This document shows positions 1 to 12,600 of a DNA stretch of 64,000 nt, piece after piece. The stretch's first letter is position 1, and the number at the start of each line of letters is the position of its first letter. The DNA comes from Arbacia lixula (taxonomy: Eukaryota; Echinodermata; Echinoidea; Arbacioida; Arbaciidae). Under the pieces are notes generated by a model. The model was not told the DNA's origin. It did not search any database and saw only the letters and a list, made by a program, of their open reading frames with translations. The translations under genes and the position numbers were made by a program. The stretch lies in NCBI GenBank assembly GCA_963669155.1, contig OZ022588.1, positions 14,267,835 through 14,331,834 on the forward strand. The letters are read 5' to 3'.

Positions 1-66
1 GGGGGGGGAGGGGGTAGCATGTACAATCATCCTCCTGGTTTGGGGGAATGATATTTGTTTACTTAA

Positions 67-186
67 TAAGTCATAATGATGACAATAATAGTAATAATAA
101 TAATGATAAGAACTATAATATTATCAATAATAATAATGATAATAATAATAATAATAATTATGATGATAATAATAATCCTCATCATT
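67..186. repeat. AT-rich trinucleotide microsatellite
   Basis: An irregular run of AAT, ATG and ATA triplets. Nothing coding is visible in it. It lies at the left edge of the repeat-rich DNA upstream of RABGGTB. Confidence 0.85.
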
Positions 187-267
187 ATTTTAATTGTGTT
201 TATTGTTGTTAGCCGCATTCACACGGTGTAAGCCAATTCAGGCGGTAAAAAAATCTCACCAGTAATC

Positions 268-440
268 TTCAATGTTTATCATCCATCACTCGATGTACTA
301 ACACCTATCCCGACACTTAACCCATTGTTCTGGTTGAGTGAGCACCGTTTAACAAATACTCATCCCTCTTGAGTTTGGAACTTTTAAAAACCCATTATTT
401 TGGTGAAAAAATAAAACTTATATAAACATAAGAAGTCATT
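268..440. repeat. direct repeat, copy 1 (partner at 1305-1517)
   Basis: The segment containing CCCGACACTTAACCCATTG and GGTTGAGTGAGCACCGTTT recurs about 1.04 kb downstream in the same orientation with a few substitutions. Similarity continues to a shared AAACATAAGAAGTCATT. The two copies bracket a CGAACC-type element and a 545-bp hairpin, so they look like a segmental duplication or the two ends of a larger compound element. No ORF is conserved between them. Confidence 0.8.
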
Positions 441-508
441 TTTGTGTCATGGTTGAGTGAAAACACTTTAACAAGCACACAAGAAATGCCAAAATGTATT
501 GTTGAAAC

Positions 509-682
509 GGGAAGCACTCGTTATTCCGAACTTTACGCGACAAATGCTCGGATTAACGAACCCTTTTTCTTTTTCGGACTAACGAGCATCGAGGTAAAGG
601 TAATTTACGTGTTTCGGAATTACGAATCTTCGAAAAAAACGAACCTTCGGAATAAACGAACCTTCGGAATATCGAAGTGTAA
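509..682. repeat. TTCGGAATAACGAACC-type dispersed element, copy 1
   Basis: Starts with GGGAAGCACTCGTTATTCCG, ends with CTTCGGAATATCGAAG, and contains repeated CGAACCTTCGGAATAA modules in both orientations. The same termini and internal modules recur at 2309-2450 and, in a longer palindromic version, at 44387-44870. Short ORFs translating these modules (such as FRRFVYSEGS) appear in several frames and are repeat by-products. Class unknown; most like a non-autonomous DNA element with short inverted ends. Confidence 0.75.
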
Positions 683-705
683 CCGTCAAAACGGCATGAA
701 CAATT

Positions 706-1250
706 ACACTTGTGACTTTTGAAAAGTGCATTTTTGCCTTTAAAATTTGCCCACTCATGCATGACTAATTGGATTAATGTGATTTTAAGAGAGAAGTTAG
801 TCAATAAGTTAAGGATCAATCCTGCCAAATGATTTTGCCCAAAACCTCTTCGATAAAAAGTTACGTTATTTTGCTTAGGGGGGACTTACTTTTTTGTGGT
901 TATATACAGAGTTAAGCCAACTCGGTTTCATTCGGTTACAACATGGCGCATATTCTTTTGTCATTTGCTTGCCCAACAAAGCAACACGCGCCATGTCGTT
1001 ACCTACTGAGTTGGCCAAACTCTGTTTATAGATGGCTCTGTTCATCGCAATCTCAGCACAACAAAAAAAGGTCCCCCCCTAAACAAAATAGCATAACTTT
1101 TTATTGAAGAGGTTTGGGGCAAAATAATTTGGCAGGATTGTTTCTTAACTTTTTGACTAATTATGTATGAAAATCACATTAATCAAATTAGTCATGCATG
1201 AATGGGCAAATTTTAAAGGGAAAATGTCACTTTTAAAAAGTCACAAGGGT
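706..1250. repeat. 545-bp near-complete palindrome (fold-back element)
   Basis: The left arm runs from TTGTGACTTTTGAAAAGTGC inward. The right arm ends AAAAAGTCACAAGGG and is its reverse complement with scattered mismatches. Shared landmarks include CTCATGCATGACTAATT, AATCCTGCCAAAT, CCTCTTC..AAAAAGTTA and, close to the centre, CATGGCGC facing GCGCCATG. The unpaired loop is only about 30 bp around 955-985. No ORF spans it, so it is a non-autonomous hairpin element. Confidence 0.85.
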
Positions 1251-1304
1251 AATTTTTGGATTCTGTCACATGAATTTTTGATGAATGGCATATAATTTAT
1301 GTCC

Positions 1305-1517
1305 TTTCAATGCTTATCATCCATCTCTCGATGCACTAACACCTATCCCGACACTTAACCCATTGTTCTGGTTGAGTGAGCACCGTTTACCAAATACTCA
1401 CCCCTCTTGAGTTTGAAAGTTTTAAAGACCCTTTATTTTGGTGGGAAAAAATCCAAAATGCTGGATATTTTGACACAGATGTAACATGACCTATAATGTA
1501 AACATAAGAAGTCATTA
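1305..1517. repeat. direct repeat, copy 2 (partner at 268-440)
   Basis: Second copy of the segment described at 268-440, beginning just beyond the right arm of the hairpin. Downstream, 1685-1704 is a pure run of 20 C. The rest of 1520-2300 shows no gene. Confidence 0.8.
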
Positions 1518-2308
1518 CTATATATTCTACATTACTAGGCCTTGAAAACCCAATTGACTTACAGACACATCTTCACGCCAATAGTAATGAGAGAGTTAAA
1601 AGAATGTGAATAAATAAACCTTTCTTACCTTCTAATTTGCTAAGTTGTTTCCGGAGATGGTATCAGCACATCTGTGCATCTCAACCCCCCCCCCCCCCCC
1701 CCCCACCTTCGGGGAGCGATTTCCACCCATGCATCTGTGAGATCGTTGGGTATGTGAATTAAACAAAAATATATCAAATTTAGTGCTATAAATTACACAG
1801 TACTTGACTCAATTGATAGAGAATTCGTCTCTCAATGGCAAGGCCTTGACTTTGAGTCCCACCTAAGTCTTTGCAAAAGAACCAGTGTTGTGGTTTTCGC
1901 GTCTCCCCCCTTCGTGAGAAAATCTTCATCCCTCGGATAAGATGTTAAATGGAGAAGAGGCACACTCTACACATGTTAAGACTCCACTTCACTTCTCAAT
2001 TAAGAGCAGGGTGAAAACCTGTTAGGGTGGCCAGAAAGCCTATACATGTATTGGAAAACAGGTCAGATGTATGCCAACCCTCATAGTTCACCCCAGAAAG
2101 CTATTTAGCTCAAGTTTTATTTATTTTACTCACTGGATCAAGGTGGATAAAGGCTTTAATAAAGCTACAATTAAAACAACAAACACACATATAGCAGCCA
2201 GGAAGGATGCAGCCTTATAGGTAGCTGACCCAAAAGTTTATCTAAAACTAAGCTTACAAACAGTATTAAACAGACAATAAGAGTGCCATGTGAAATAATG
2301 GGAGGCCC

Positions 2309-2450
2309 GACCGTTACGCGACAAATGCTCAGATTAACGAACCCATTTTCGTTTTCGGACTAACGAGCATCGACGTATAAGCAATTTACGTGGTTCGGAA
2401 TTACGAACCTTCGGAATAAATGAACCTTCGGAATATCGAGCTGTAACCGA
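2309..2450. repeat. TTCGGAATAACGAACC-type dispersed element, copy 2 (truncated)
   Basis: Shares ACGCGACAAATGCTC, the GATTAACGAACCC block and the closing CTTCGGAATATCGAG..GTAAC with copy 1 but lacks the first terminus. It lies 1.2 kb upstream of the RABGGTB start codon. Confidence 0.7.
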
Positions 2451-2814
2451 AATAATAATAGGATCAAATTACTAACCACAGCAACAAATGACCTGCTTAG
2501 AGAGGTACTTTCCTAGTCTGGTGTCATGTCTTACAAGCGCTTGTTATTTTCGCATGCTTATCTTTTGACATTGGTGGGTTTAACGGGACTCAGTCTTAGC
2601 CCTGCCAACAAAGCGGTGCAAAGACGCCGTCCATAAAATATTGTCAAATGTTGGTATAAAGTGATTACACTGATTACCCTGATTACACTTATTACACTGT
2701 CTTGGTGAATTGTAAACTGCTCTAGCGACTACCTGTATGAAGACAGACAATATTCCTTATCTCCCTTGAACTGTTTTTATATTTTTGACATACATGTAAC
2801 TGATCACTGGCATA

Positions 2815-3300
2815 TTACGCCTGGCATTCACAAGAAAATGGCCATAGCTCTTCCAAAAATGTCTTGGCTTTTAAACCTATCGCATGACACTTTAACTAAC
2901 TCATGACGTATATAAGGTAAAAGGTGAATATTTGTTCTTTACTTCCATATAAGTCCCATGTCGGAACTGTTTAATTGGATCTTTCTGTTTCTGTTTGAAG
3001 TCAATGCTTAAACCAACATATTACGCACGGTATTCACAGGATTTACTGAAAATGCATAACTCTTCCATAAATGTCGTGGCTTTTAAACTATTATCGCATG
3101 ACACTTAAACTAATTCATGATTAATATGAGGTAAAAGCTGAACTGAGTTGCTCTTTACTCCCATATAGGTCCCATGTCTAATAGCCATAAAAGAGCAATT
3201 ATTCAGCTTTAAACCCATATAGATCATTAGTTAGTTTAAGTGTCAAACGAAAGTGTTAAAAGCCCTGGATTTTTTTATAAGGATTACACGCCTTCTACTT
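2815..3300. repeat. tandem plus inverted duplication upstream of RABGGTB
   Basis: A block of about 170 bp containing CTCTTCCAAAAATGTC, GGCTTTTAAAC, CGCATGACACTT and ACTCATGA occurs at about 2815-2975 and again at about 3020-3180. Part of it then recurs inverted at about 3185-3290 (AAAAGAGCAATTATTCAGCTTTA, split across the match, through AGTTTAAGTGTCAAACG). The inverted part can pair with the second direct copy. Confidence 0.65.
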
Positions 3301-3557
3301 TAGGACATGACTATAATGTTTTCCCAGTTGGCTTAGTTCATCATCATCATCTCGACGTAAAAAAATTGTTTTAACTTTTTTTATACATCAGGTAAAGACA
3401 TACATTGATCCTTTAAATGATCTAGCTTCCCTTTTCTTATAAGTGCCACGTGTATTTTTTATTCCACTTCTTGTTCTTTGTTATTACACGTAACGCTTTA
3501 AATCTCTCTTCTTTTTTTTAAGACACCGTATTGTTCTAATGCGTAGCGGACGACGGA

Positions 3558-3595
3558 AGTCTTGATGGTCGCGGACGTGAAGTCTTATTGGTCGC
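3558..3595 (+). promoter_or_regulatory. putative RABGGTB proximal promoter: duplicated 15-mer with inverted CCAAT box
   Basis: AGTCTTGATGGTCGC (3558-3572) and AGTCTTATTGGTCGC (3581-3595) differ at two positions and are 23 bp apart, in a short CpG-containing stretch otherwise rare here. The second contains ATTGG, an inverted CCAAT box, about 33 bp before the start codon. No TATA box is evident. The promoter role is inferred from position and motif only. Confidence 0.4.
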
Positions 3596-3623
3596 CCAAA
3601 AAAGTAGCTGAACTGCCTCTAAA

Positions 3624-6600
3624 ATGGTGAGAATAAATGTTGGTTGTGCATATGCATTAGCTTAAAAACATTTTCGGGACTTAGATTAGGATTCCAAATG
3701 TGTCTTCACTTATATGATAATGTGATGCGTTTTCGTTTGCTAGAACTGTGCAATCGGAAGATGAGATGATAGGTCCAGCTTGCAAAATGTAACTCAGTCA
3801 GTCCCACACTATGTATACCGTGTCAGTGTGTGTTTGCTGGTGTTGATGCTCAGCCCGTGTACTGGGCCTGGGTTCATTATCTGCAGACAGGAATGAATGA
3901 CCTCTGACAAGATTCTACAAATATCCAACCATCACAAATGTGGATTTAATACCGCCAGTCCAGCAACCTCAAGTTTGCATGTTTCCTCAAGCAGCCATCT
4001 TTCTTCGTCGCCCCGAAAACGCCCTCTCGTAATCTTCCCTTTGGCTTTCACGCTTTTTTTTGGCAATCCCGTAAGGGACCAGGGTTTCCCACTAATTTTA
4101 TGAATTTTAACCCTAAACCTAATTCTGAACCTAACACTAACCCTAACCCTAGACAAAATTTTCGCTGCTTAATTCGTCAAAAAAAGTGATTTGTAGGTCA
4201 CTTTCTGCCGACGACAGTCAGTATTGCAGCGTTCCCATTGCGTGCATTATACATGTGCGATACTGCCTGGTCCCCTATCGTACGGGATTACCTTTTTTTC
4301 AAGTTACATTCCCCCCTTAAAAATATCCTTCGATATTTTAACTTCAACAAAATAACCAATAGTTCCAGCACAACTTACAACTAGTCACAAAATTCTAACC
4401 TTCCTCACTGCGGGGTGTATTGTACATTATGTAATATCTGTACTGAACGTTTGATATAAGAATATACGAAGGAATGCAGTGTGTCAGCACAAATGCTTAT
4501 TCTTAAAGGTCCACTGACATCAAAATATATGTCGACTTCTGCTGGTGTATAATAAAAAATTTCCTCCAGCTCAAGATTCCCACGGTGACATCATCAAATG
4601 TAGAAATAAACTGAACAATAGACAAAGTTATGCACACTATAGCTATTCATTGCAATTAATACCTGCAATTGCTTATAATAGCATCACATGTTTGATATAT
4701 AATGCAAACTTCTTGCTTCTTCCTTGGCACATTTTGCAAATTTGTGACATAGCAAACAATTATTCCCATATGAAAGGTTGTTAGATGGTATTGTGTAAAG
4801 ACGTGTGATGCTCTTGTCATGCTTGTTAGCAGGTCGAGGTATTTATAGCTAGGTATGTGCATAATTTGTGTCTATTGTACTGCTCATTTCTACCTTTGAT
4901 GATGTCACCGTGGGAATCTTGAGCTGGAGGAAATTTTTGGAGGCGGAGCTTAGCAGTACTGAAGAAAAATGTAGAAAAATTATCTTAAAATATATGAAAT
5001 ATATTTTCATTATACAGTAAGTGATTTTGTAATATATACATACCATTATACACCAGCAGAAGTCAACATATATTTTGATGTCAGGGGACCTTTAAACCAC
5101 CCGATACACCTTTTGTGCATCAAACAAACTATGAAATAATGAGAGTATACTTCCTCTCTTGATAAAATACAGCTTTTTGCCAAACTTACATGCAAAGGAT
5201 TCATTAATATGTAACATTACTGCGGGAAAATCAGTCATATTTACATCTACACATGTATATACTGTACTTCTTACAAAAGAGAATGCTAATAATTGGGTAT
5301 AATTAGAGTCTTGCAACCCAAGAACGGTACATGTTATATAACAATACAGTTGAGCCAGATCTATATTGTTACTTGGATGTGAACACAGCAGAACATGAAT
5401 AAAGTTAGGCTCATGAGTAGGTCATGCATTTCTTTTTTATTTGAAAACCAGCTATGATGTACTGCTTTCTGTTTTCCTTCTTTCTACCTTGTTGTCTGTT
5501 TGCAGGGTACTCCAATTAAAGATGTCACACTGAAACCTGATGCTCCAAAAGACCTCCTTCTTGACAAACATGTGGAATATATCGCCAAGTACAGCTCCAA
5601 GAAAGATGATTATGTAAGCATTTTGTTGCACTTCCCTATCCTACTAGACCTTCTCGTATTTTGAATTCCTTCCCTATCACCTATCCATGTTAAAGGGAAA
5701 TCCACCCTGATGTAATGTTAAGTGTGCTGTATGATTCCATGAATTCCCCTTTTCTGGTTTTTTTTTAGGAAGGAATAAATCTGTTCCATGGAAGTATGTG
5801 TGTAAAAACGTGTATTGAAGTGTAACCCATACCATTCAGTGGTTGGAGGCCACTTTATCGTTTGGTCTACTCTGTATGTAATATGCTAGGGTCCAGACAT
5901 TAATATTTCAATGATTGACTGACCTGAATGTCCTTACACAAACCACCACCCATTCTCACTGAAGCATCACTCTGGTCTGGGAAGACAAGACTAACAATTA
6001 ACAACATAGGTTATGATCCGACACATGCCATTGGAAAGCATTTACATTAGCCTTTATTTAACTTAACGATGCATTATTTTACAAAATATAAGAGATAACA
6101 CAAAACATTTCATTTACTCACATACGTACGGTACATCTTATTGAGAAAGTGCACGCGTGAGCTCTCCAAAATTGATTGGAGTCTCATCTCGCCGTCATCA
6201 CAGTCTCTTGTGCTCATCCTCTGGGTAAATCTGGATAAATCAAGATCTCTGGAACTACTACTGAAGATTCTCCTCCTTGCACCCTTCTTTTATATTACCC
6301 CTTCACTACATGTTCCAATGTTCACCATCACCTGGTGAAGAAGTGTTGACCTGATTACAATTGGTTGAGAGTTAGAGAAAAAGGGGACCGAGTATAAAAT
6401 ATTAATTCCTATTGGTCAACAGGTCTACTTCCTGTCACCCCTTCTTCAAGTTCAGAGAAAACTACTACTATCCTTCTGTTCATTCATTGAAATCAGAGCC
6501 TCTGGGTGTCCAGTTATCACTCCGTGGTCATCGGCATGTCCAGTTGTCACTACATTGTCTGCATGTCCACAAAAGTTCTGTCAACACTAGGCTAGTATAC

Positions 6601-9600
6601 TGACCATCTCGATCCAGACGCATTGTCGCTCGGAACTGTACTCGAGTACGGTTCGTTCTTCTTGTTCTTATACAAGCTGTCTCTCCATCTCCAACTTATA
6701 ACAAGACTGTTGGAGTCTCATCTCCCATGTAGAGTTGTCCTATCGAGCTCCCCTTCTGGTCTTTCAACCTTCTATTCTAAATCTCTATCTGGATAAATCG
6801 AGATCTCTGGAACTACTACTGGGGATTCTCCTCCTTGCACCCTTCTTTTATATTACCCGTTCACTACATGTTCCAATGTGTGTCCATCACCTGGTGAAGA
6901 ACTGTTTACTTGATTACAATTTTACAAGTTTGAGAAAAGGGGACGGAGTATAAAATGTTAATTCCTATTGGTCAACAGGTCTACTTCCTGTCACCCCTTC
7001 TTCAAGTTCAGAGAAAACTACTACTGTCTTTCTGTCCATTCATAGAAATCAGAGCCTACGTCACAGTTACTATCACTTCAGAGAAAGTGCTGTGTTTGTA
7101 AACAAAAGTAATACACTTCCGAACTGACCTTTTAGTTCTCCAAAACATTCCTAAAAGTGACTGTTCATGCTCCTATGTGGAGGCAGAATTCCATTGAACA
7201 CAAATCCAGCCACTGATGATTTAAAGCATTGTCCTTGGCTTTGTCATCTTAAGGGGCTGAGCATTCCCCTAGGCAATATTCACTCTTTTAGTTTTCTTTG
7301 CAAATGGTCATGATTTACTGGAGTTGGATTATTTGTTCATCCTTAAACTTTCCTGGATTACCCAAAAAAGATGTACGTCATCATACTTTAAATGTTTCCC
7401 TAAAAATCTCTACCTTAACAACCTGACAACCAGACAAATGTGAATTGACCATAATGCAGCTTAGTTTGGTCCTTATCTGAAAGAACAAAATGTGAAAGTG
7501 CTACAGTATAGAGAAATGGGACTTTCACATGGCAAATATAAATCTTACATGGGGTCATATATTTATATCCCCTCCCCCACCCAACCCCATCCCTCTTCTG
7601 TCATATATTACAGAATCAGTACTGTATTAGTAACTCTAATCCCCTTTGTTTTAAAGCCAACTTAACAAGGGAGAGACGGCAAAGGACTATTATGACCTTA
7701 TCTCATTTTTTTTTTCTGAAATGCAATATATTTTGTTAGTTTTTAAAGAGACTAGTAAATATTAAATCATAAAGTATTCAGCTCAATATCTCTATAGATT
7801 CCACTTCAAGTAATTTTGTTTTTAAGTGTATTACTTTTGCCCTTAGATGAATTTAACTTCTCTTAAACATTGCATTAACCACACAGAACATCATAACTAT
7901 TATTATTTTTAATCATGTTTTTTATCATCTTTATTGTTAATGAATGCAAATGTGATGAATATCTTCAGTATCTTCAATATCCTTATCACATTATCACTTT
8001 GAATCATGATTTAATTCCTCAGATACCATGATTTATAAATATTATGATAATAACCGGTATAAACTCTTCTTTTTTTTCTGTTGCTAAAATCAGGAGTATG
8101 TGATGACGGAATACCTGCGGATGAGTGGCATGTACTGGGGCATCACAGTGATTGATCTGATGGGTCAGCTTGACCGCATGGACAAACAGGAGGTCATTGA
8201 GTTTGTGGTGAGCTGCCAGCATGAATGTGGTGGTTTTGGGGCCAGCCTTGGTCATGACCCGCATCTCCTCTACACGCTTAGTGCTATACAGGTGAGCCAT
8301 AACATTTTACTGTGCCACTTTTTGCAATTTCACATCACGAATGCACACAAAGTTAGTGAGCAGTTTTTATGCCTGTTTAAATGTACAACATGCGCAACAA
8401 GTACATGTACAAGTATGTAATCATTGATGTTTGCCCGATTTGGCTGTACGAACGTCAAATTGGCAAATTCTCTTTATGCCAAATTTATTTAGCGCTGGCC
8501 AGCTCTCTTCAACCCAGGCCCGTGATGGACAGGTGAAAGTTTACCTGTAGGCAGAACGCATGTACTCGACACTGTATAGGAATGATCAGCCGTAAAAAAA
8601 GAAGAAAAAAAAAGGAGCTTCAAGTTGCATGTCAAAACAGTTTCAATTATGCGACAGTAAAAGCAAAAATCCTGCTCAATCCTATAAATCAGTGACAAAA
8701 ACAAGTCATTTGTTTTTAACCCTTTTGTATTTTACTTGTGCCAGACAAAATGCAGAGATTTGTGTGTATTATCGGTGAAATCATCCGCATGTGGCACATT
8801 AAGGGTTAGAAGTATTGAATGTCAAATACATACAGGTTTATCACTCAGCACTGTAATATAAGTAAGTGCCATGTTTGATATTTATGAAAGCGGAGATAAT
8901 GGAAAGAGGGCTTAATCTTTGAACACGTACAATGATTTGTAAATCCCTTTTGCAAAGAAGAAAGAAATTGATACAGGATTAATGAGTTTGAAGGAGAGAC
9001 AGCAACAATGTTGTTTATAGGTGTAAAAGGCTGTTCAGCAAATATTAATAAACATTTACAATGTATATTTTATATGCCATGGTTATCCTGTATTGGCAGA
9101 ATGGTTCTTTTCTAGCCTACATTTCTCACAACTCTTTAAAAAGAAATTGTCTGTATCTTATTTGTTTCTATCGTTAGATTCTAGCTATCTATGACTCAGT
9201 GGATGCAGTTGATGTTGCCAGAGTGGTGGAGTTTGTGCAAGGTCTTCAACAGGACGACGGGTCATTTATAGGGGACAAATGGGGTAAGAACTCTGCTGAA
9301 CTTTGCTCTCTCAGGGTGGATTCGCATTTACATCTTTCCGAGCGCTTTTGAGGAATGGCTACCGGACTGACCAGCAGATAAGCCGCAATCGCGTTTAAGC
9401 CGCCCCCCGACTTTCGGCACGCAATTTAAAAAAAAAGAATGGAAATACCAGAATGGGATCGTAGCACCGCCGTCTGGATTGTGTGACAACATTCAACAAA
9501 ATAGATGGCTTTGATAACCATCCAGTGTGACACAATTGACGTACCGGTAATATGATCTCAATCACATCACCAGCATAATTACTGGTACTAAGAAAGAACC

Positions 9601-12600
9601 CCGGAAGAAGTATTTGTCCGAGACAAATCAAAGATACCGGTAATGAGAAAGCTACTGCCTAAACTCAGTAAGATGTTTCTTTGATCTCTGGCGGCCATGA
9701 GATAGTGTAAACACTTACGTGTTACAGTCTTGTGTATACACCCTATACGCCGCAGATCAAAGAAACAATGGCGGCCCCTGTGTAACAGAGATTGCCAGTT
9801 TGAGCCTTTCTCATTAGCGGTATCTTTGAGTTGTCTCGTACAAATACTACTCCTGGTGCTTTCTTAGTACCGGTAATTATGCTGGTGATGTGATTGAGAT
9901 CTTATTACCGGTACATCAATTGTGTCACACTGGATGCCTATCAAAGCCATCTGTTTTGTCATTGAATGTTGTCACACAATGCATATAGTCCCATATTTGT
10001 GTATATGTGCTGGGTCTGCTAACGCCACGTATAAGCCACACCCGAAGTTAAGCATGATTTTTAAGAAAAAAAACATGCGGCGTATACGCCGGTCAGTACG
10101 GTGTATTGCAGAATGCATTAGAATGATCATTTGTGTACATACTTTAATCACAGGAGTGGTCAAAAGTTTAGCAGGACATAGTGAGTGTCATTGTGTAATT
10201 CTTTGATATCTCATAGTTTATCTGGGGTTCCCATGTTCACAATTCCTACATAAAATGAGAATGTCCAAGTGCGGTCAACACCAATTCAGTCGTTGTTTCT
10301 ACTTGGAAGCAGATTGATACTACACCAGCTGCCTTTAAAATGTCACCATATTTGCAGATGTCTTGTCAATATCAACAAGAATCATTGACTACCCACTATA
10401 GCTTTTCATTGGTTACAGCTTATGGTCCACCCTACTTCTTATATGTCTTTCTCTCCACCCCACCCGCATCCCTTTTCTTCATGTGGATTAATTTGCAAAG
10501 TTGGATGTTTCTGTCTTTTCTTATCTTCAAAGGAGAGGTTGACACCAGATTTTCATTCTGCGCAGTAGCCACATTAGCATTACTGGTAAGTTTGATTCAT
10601 GCATGCTAAACATTATTGGTTGGGATCAGACCAAACCTCTAATTGTTTGTGTCTGGGGACAGTTGGTCAAGAATAAGATGTCTCCTCCAAAGATGAACCC
10701 TCGTTTTGTCTCTGCGGAATATGTACCGGATAGGATACAGCAGCCAGGACCTGTCACTAGGGCAGATTCAGACTCTGATTCGTCGCTAGATGGCTGTGAC
10801 AATGAGAGCGACGCTATACCCAACACAAAGATGCAAACACAATATTTTTTTGAAACACTTGTTACATCATAATCAATTTTGATATGAACTCGGTGCAGGA
10901 TAAAGGAGGTTCAGAGTAACATTTGTAACATATTTATTGTATTTGTGGAGATGGTGGGTTTTTTTATTGAAACACCCAGTTATTTCTTCTACAGAAATTA
11001 ATTCCTCTCCTGTTTATTGTGCTACATGCTTTGTCAAGCGCATGAAATTCCTTACAACTTTTATGCACAATATGTCTTTGCGCCACCCATGATTTAGAAA
11101 GTTAACAATGATGTGAAATGTATAAACCATTCCTCAAGGACTAATCTGGGGAAGTTCTGAAAGAAAAAAATGGCACAGAGATGGTATTATTGGGGGCACA
11201 CAAAGAGTTAAGGCAGAGATGAGTACTGATTTATTTGTTGACATTATATTCAGCATGAATAACGGTAACTGGAATTTTCTTCAAATTGTTACAATTATTG
11301 CTATAAATTGTAATTTTACAATTTAATGTATTAATCAACATTTTTGGATAACTGTGACAAAGCTACCACTGGCTAGGTAGATTCGTCGCACTGCCAATTG
11401 TCACCCTTGAGTCGCACAGTGAAATAAATCGACTGACAATGCAAGTTCCTTTCGGCTTTATTCAGAGTATATGGATGATCTCGACTTCATGGTGATGCTT
11501 GGCAGTCTGTCTATACTCGACTTCTTCTCCGCACCAACTCCCTTTTCTTCTGTGATTGCCCTTTATTTATACAACTCAGGGCATCGCCAAAATCCCAATC
11601 ATTACGTGATTACTTTAAAGAGAAAGTATAGATTCTCCTGGCTTGCAAAACAGTAATTAAAGAATCGGAACTCTACATCAAGAAATAGTTAAGGGATGCT
11701 GATTGTAGAGTCAGCACATCCTGCCCACTCTATCTCCTCTTGACTGGACATTGCATAAAGGAAATACATAAAACATCACTTTCATCCAATCAACATATGG
11801 AGTGGTATCACATGACCTTATGTTACCCCTTGTCTGGGATCATACAGTGGCTTATAAAAAGAAAGTACTTATGGCCAATCAGCTCTGTGTCTGGACACTG
11901 TTATCCTACCTTATTGTTTTATGTTAATGTACTGTCTGGTAGAGTGCCCACCAAGGACACTATAACAGCTACATAGTCTCACCTGATGTAGGGTGGCCAA
12001 AACATGTTAAGTGGTATGTAACGTACACCTATTGCACAGGACAATATAACAGCTGCATAGTCTCACCTGATATACGGTGGTCAAAACAGGTAAGGTGATA
12101 TATAACACCTGTTCAGCCTGTACATTCAGAATGGGGCTTTTGCTCCTTGATCTGTACAATGTGGAATGATTCCTACTAACAACATAGGTGTAGCTCACAT
12201 GTATAATCTAATTATCATAATGAGACATGTTTACATGTCCCAATAACAATCTGATTTTCAGTCGCAAAAGTGTTGCTAATTTGAAAGCCCAAATGAAAAT
12301 GAAATTTGCCCTTTAAAGGCACTGGGTATGAAGGATATGATAATCCCTCTTCCCCATAGAAAAGACTGGATGCTGTTCCAGATATGCAGAAAGCTGTGCA
12401 GTATGTGGTCTCCTGTATGAACTTTGATGGAGGGTTCGGTGTCAGGCCTGGCTCAGAATCACACTCCGGCCAGGTGAGCTCATTCTTCCCCTTTTTGTCT
12501 CGCCTGAACGAAGTTCGGTAGAGACCTCGTAATCACTTTTCATGTTAGTCTGTTGGTTTATTACAAAAATGTTAAAGTTTTTGTTTAACTTTCTCTCATT

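Noticed and set aside
4103-4152. Telomere repeat suggesting a chromosome end
   Set aside because: Only a handful of imperfect hexamers, lying between exons 1 and 2 of an intact gene.
10603-10872. 89-codon ORF with an acidic [10 protein letters not shown] stretch downstream of RABGGTB exon 5, possibly the end of a transposase N-terminal region
   Set aside because: It begins inside the intron with no domain signature or continuation. The acidic stretch alone is not enough to call a gene or element.
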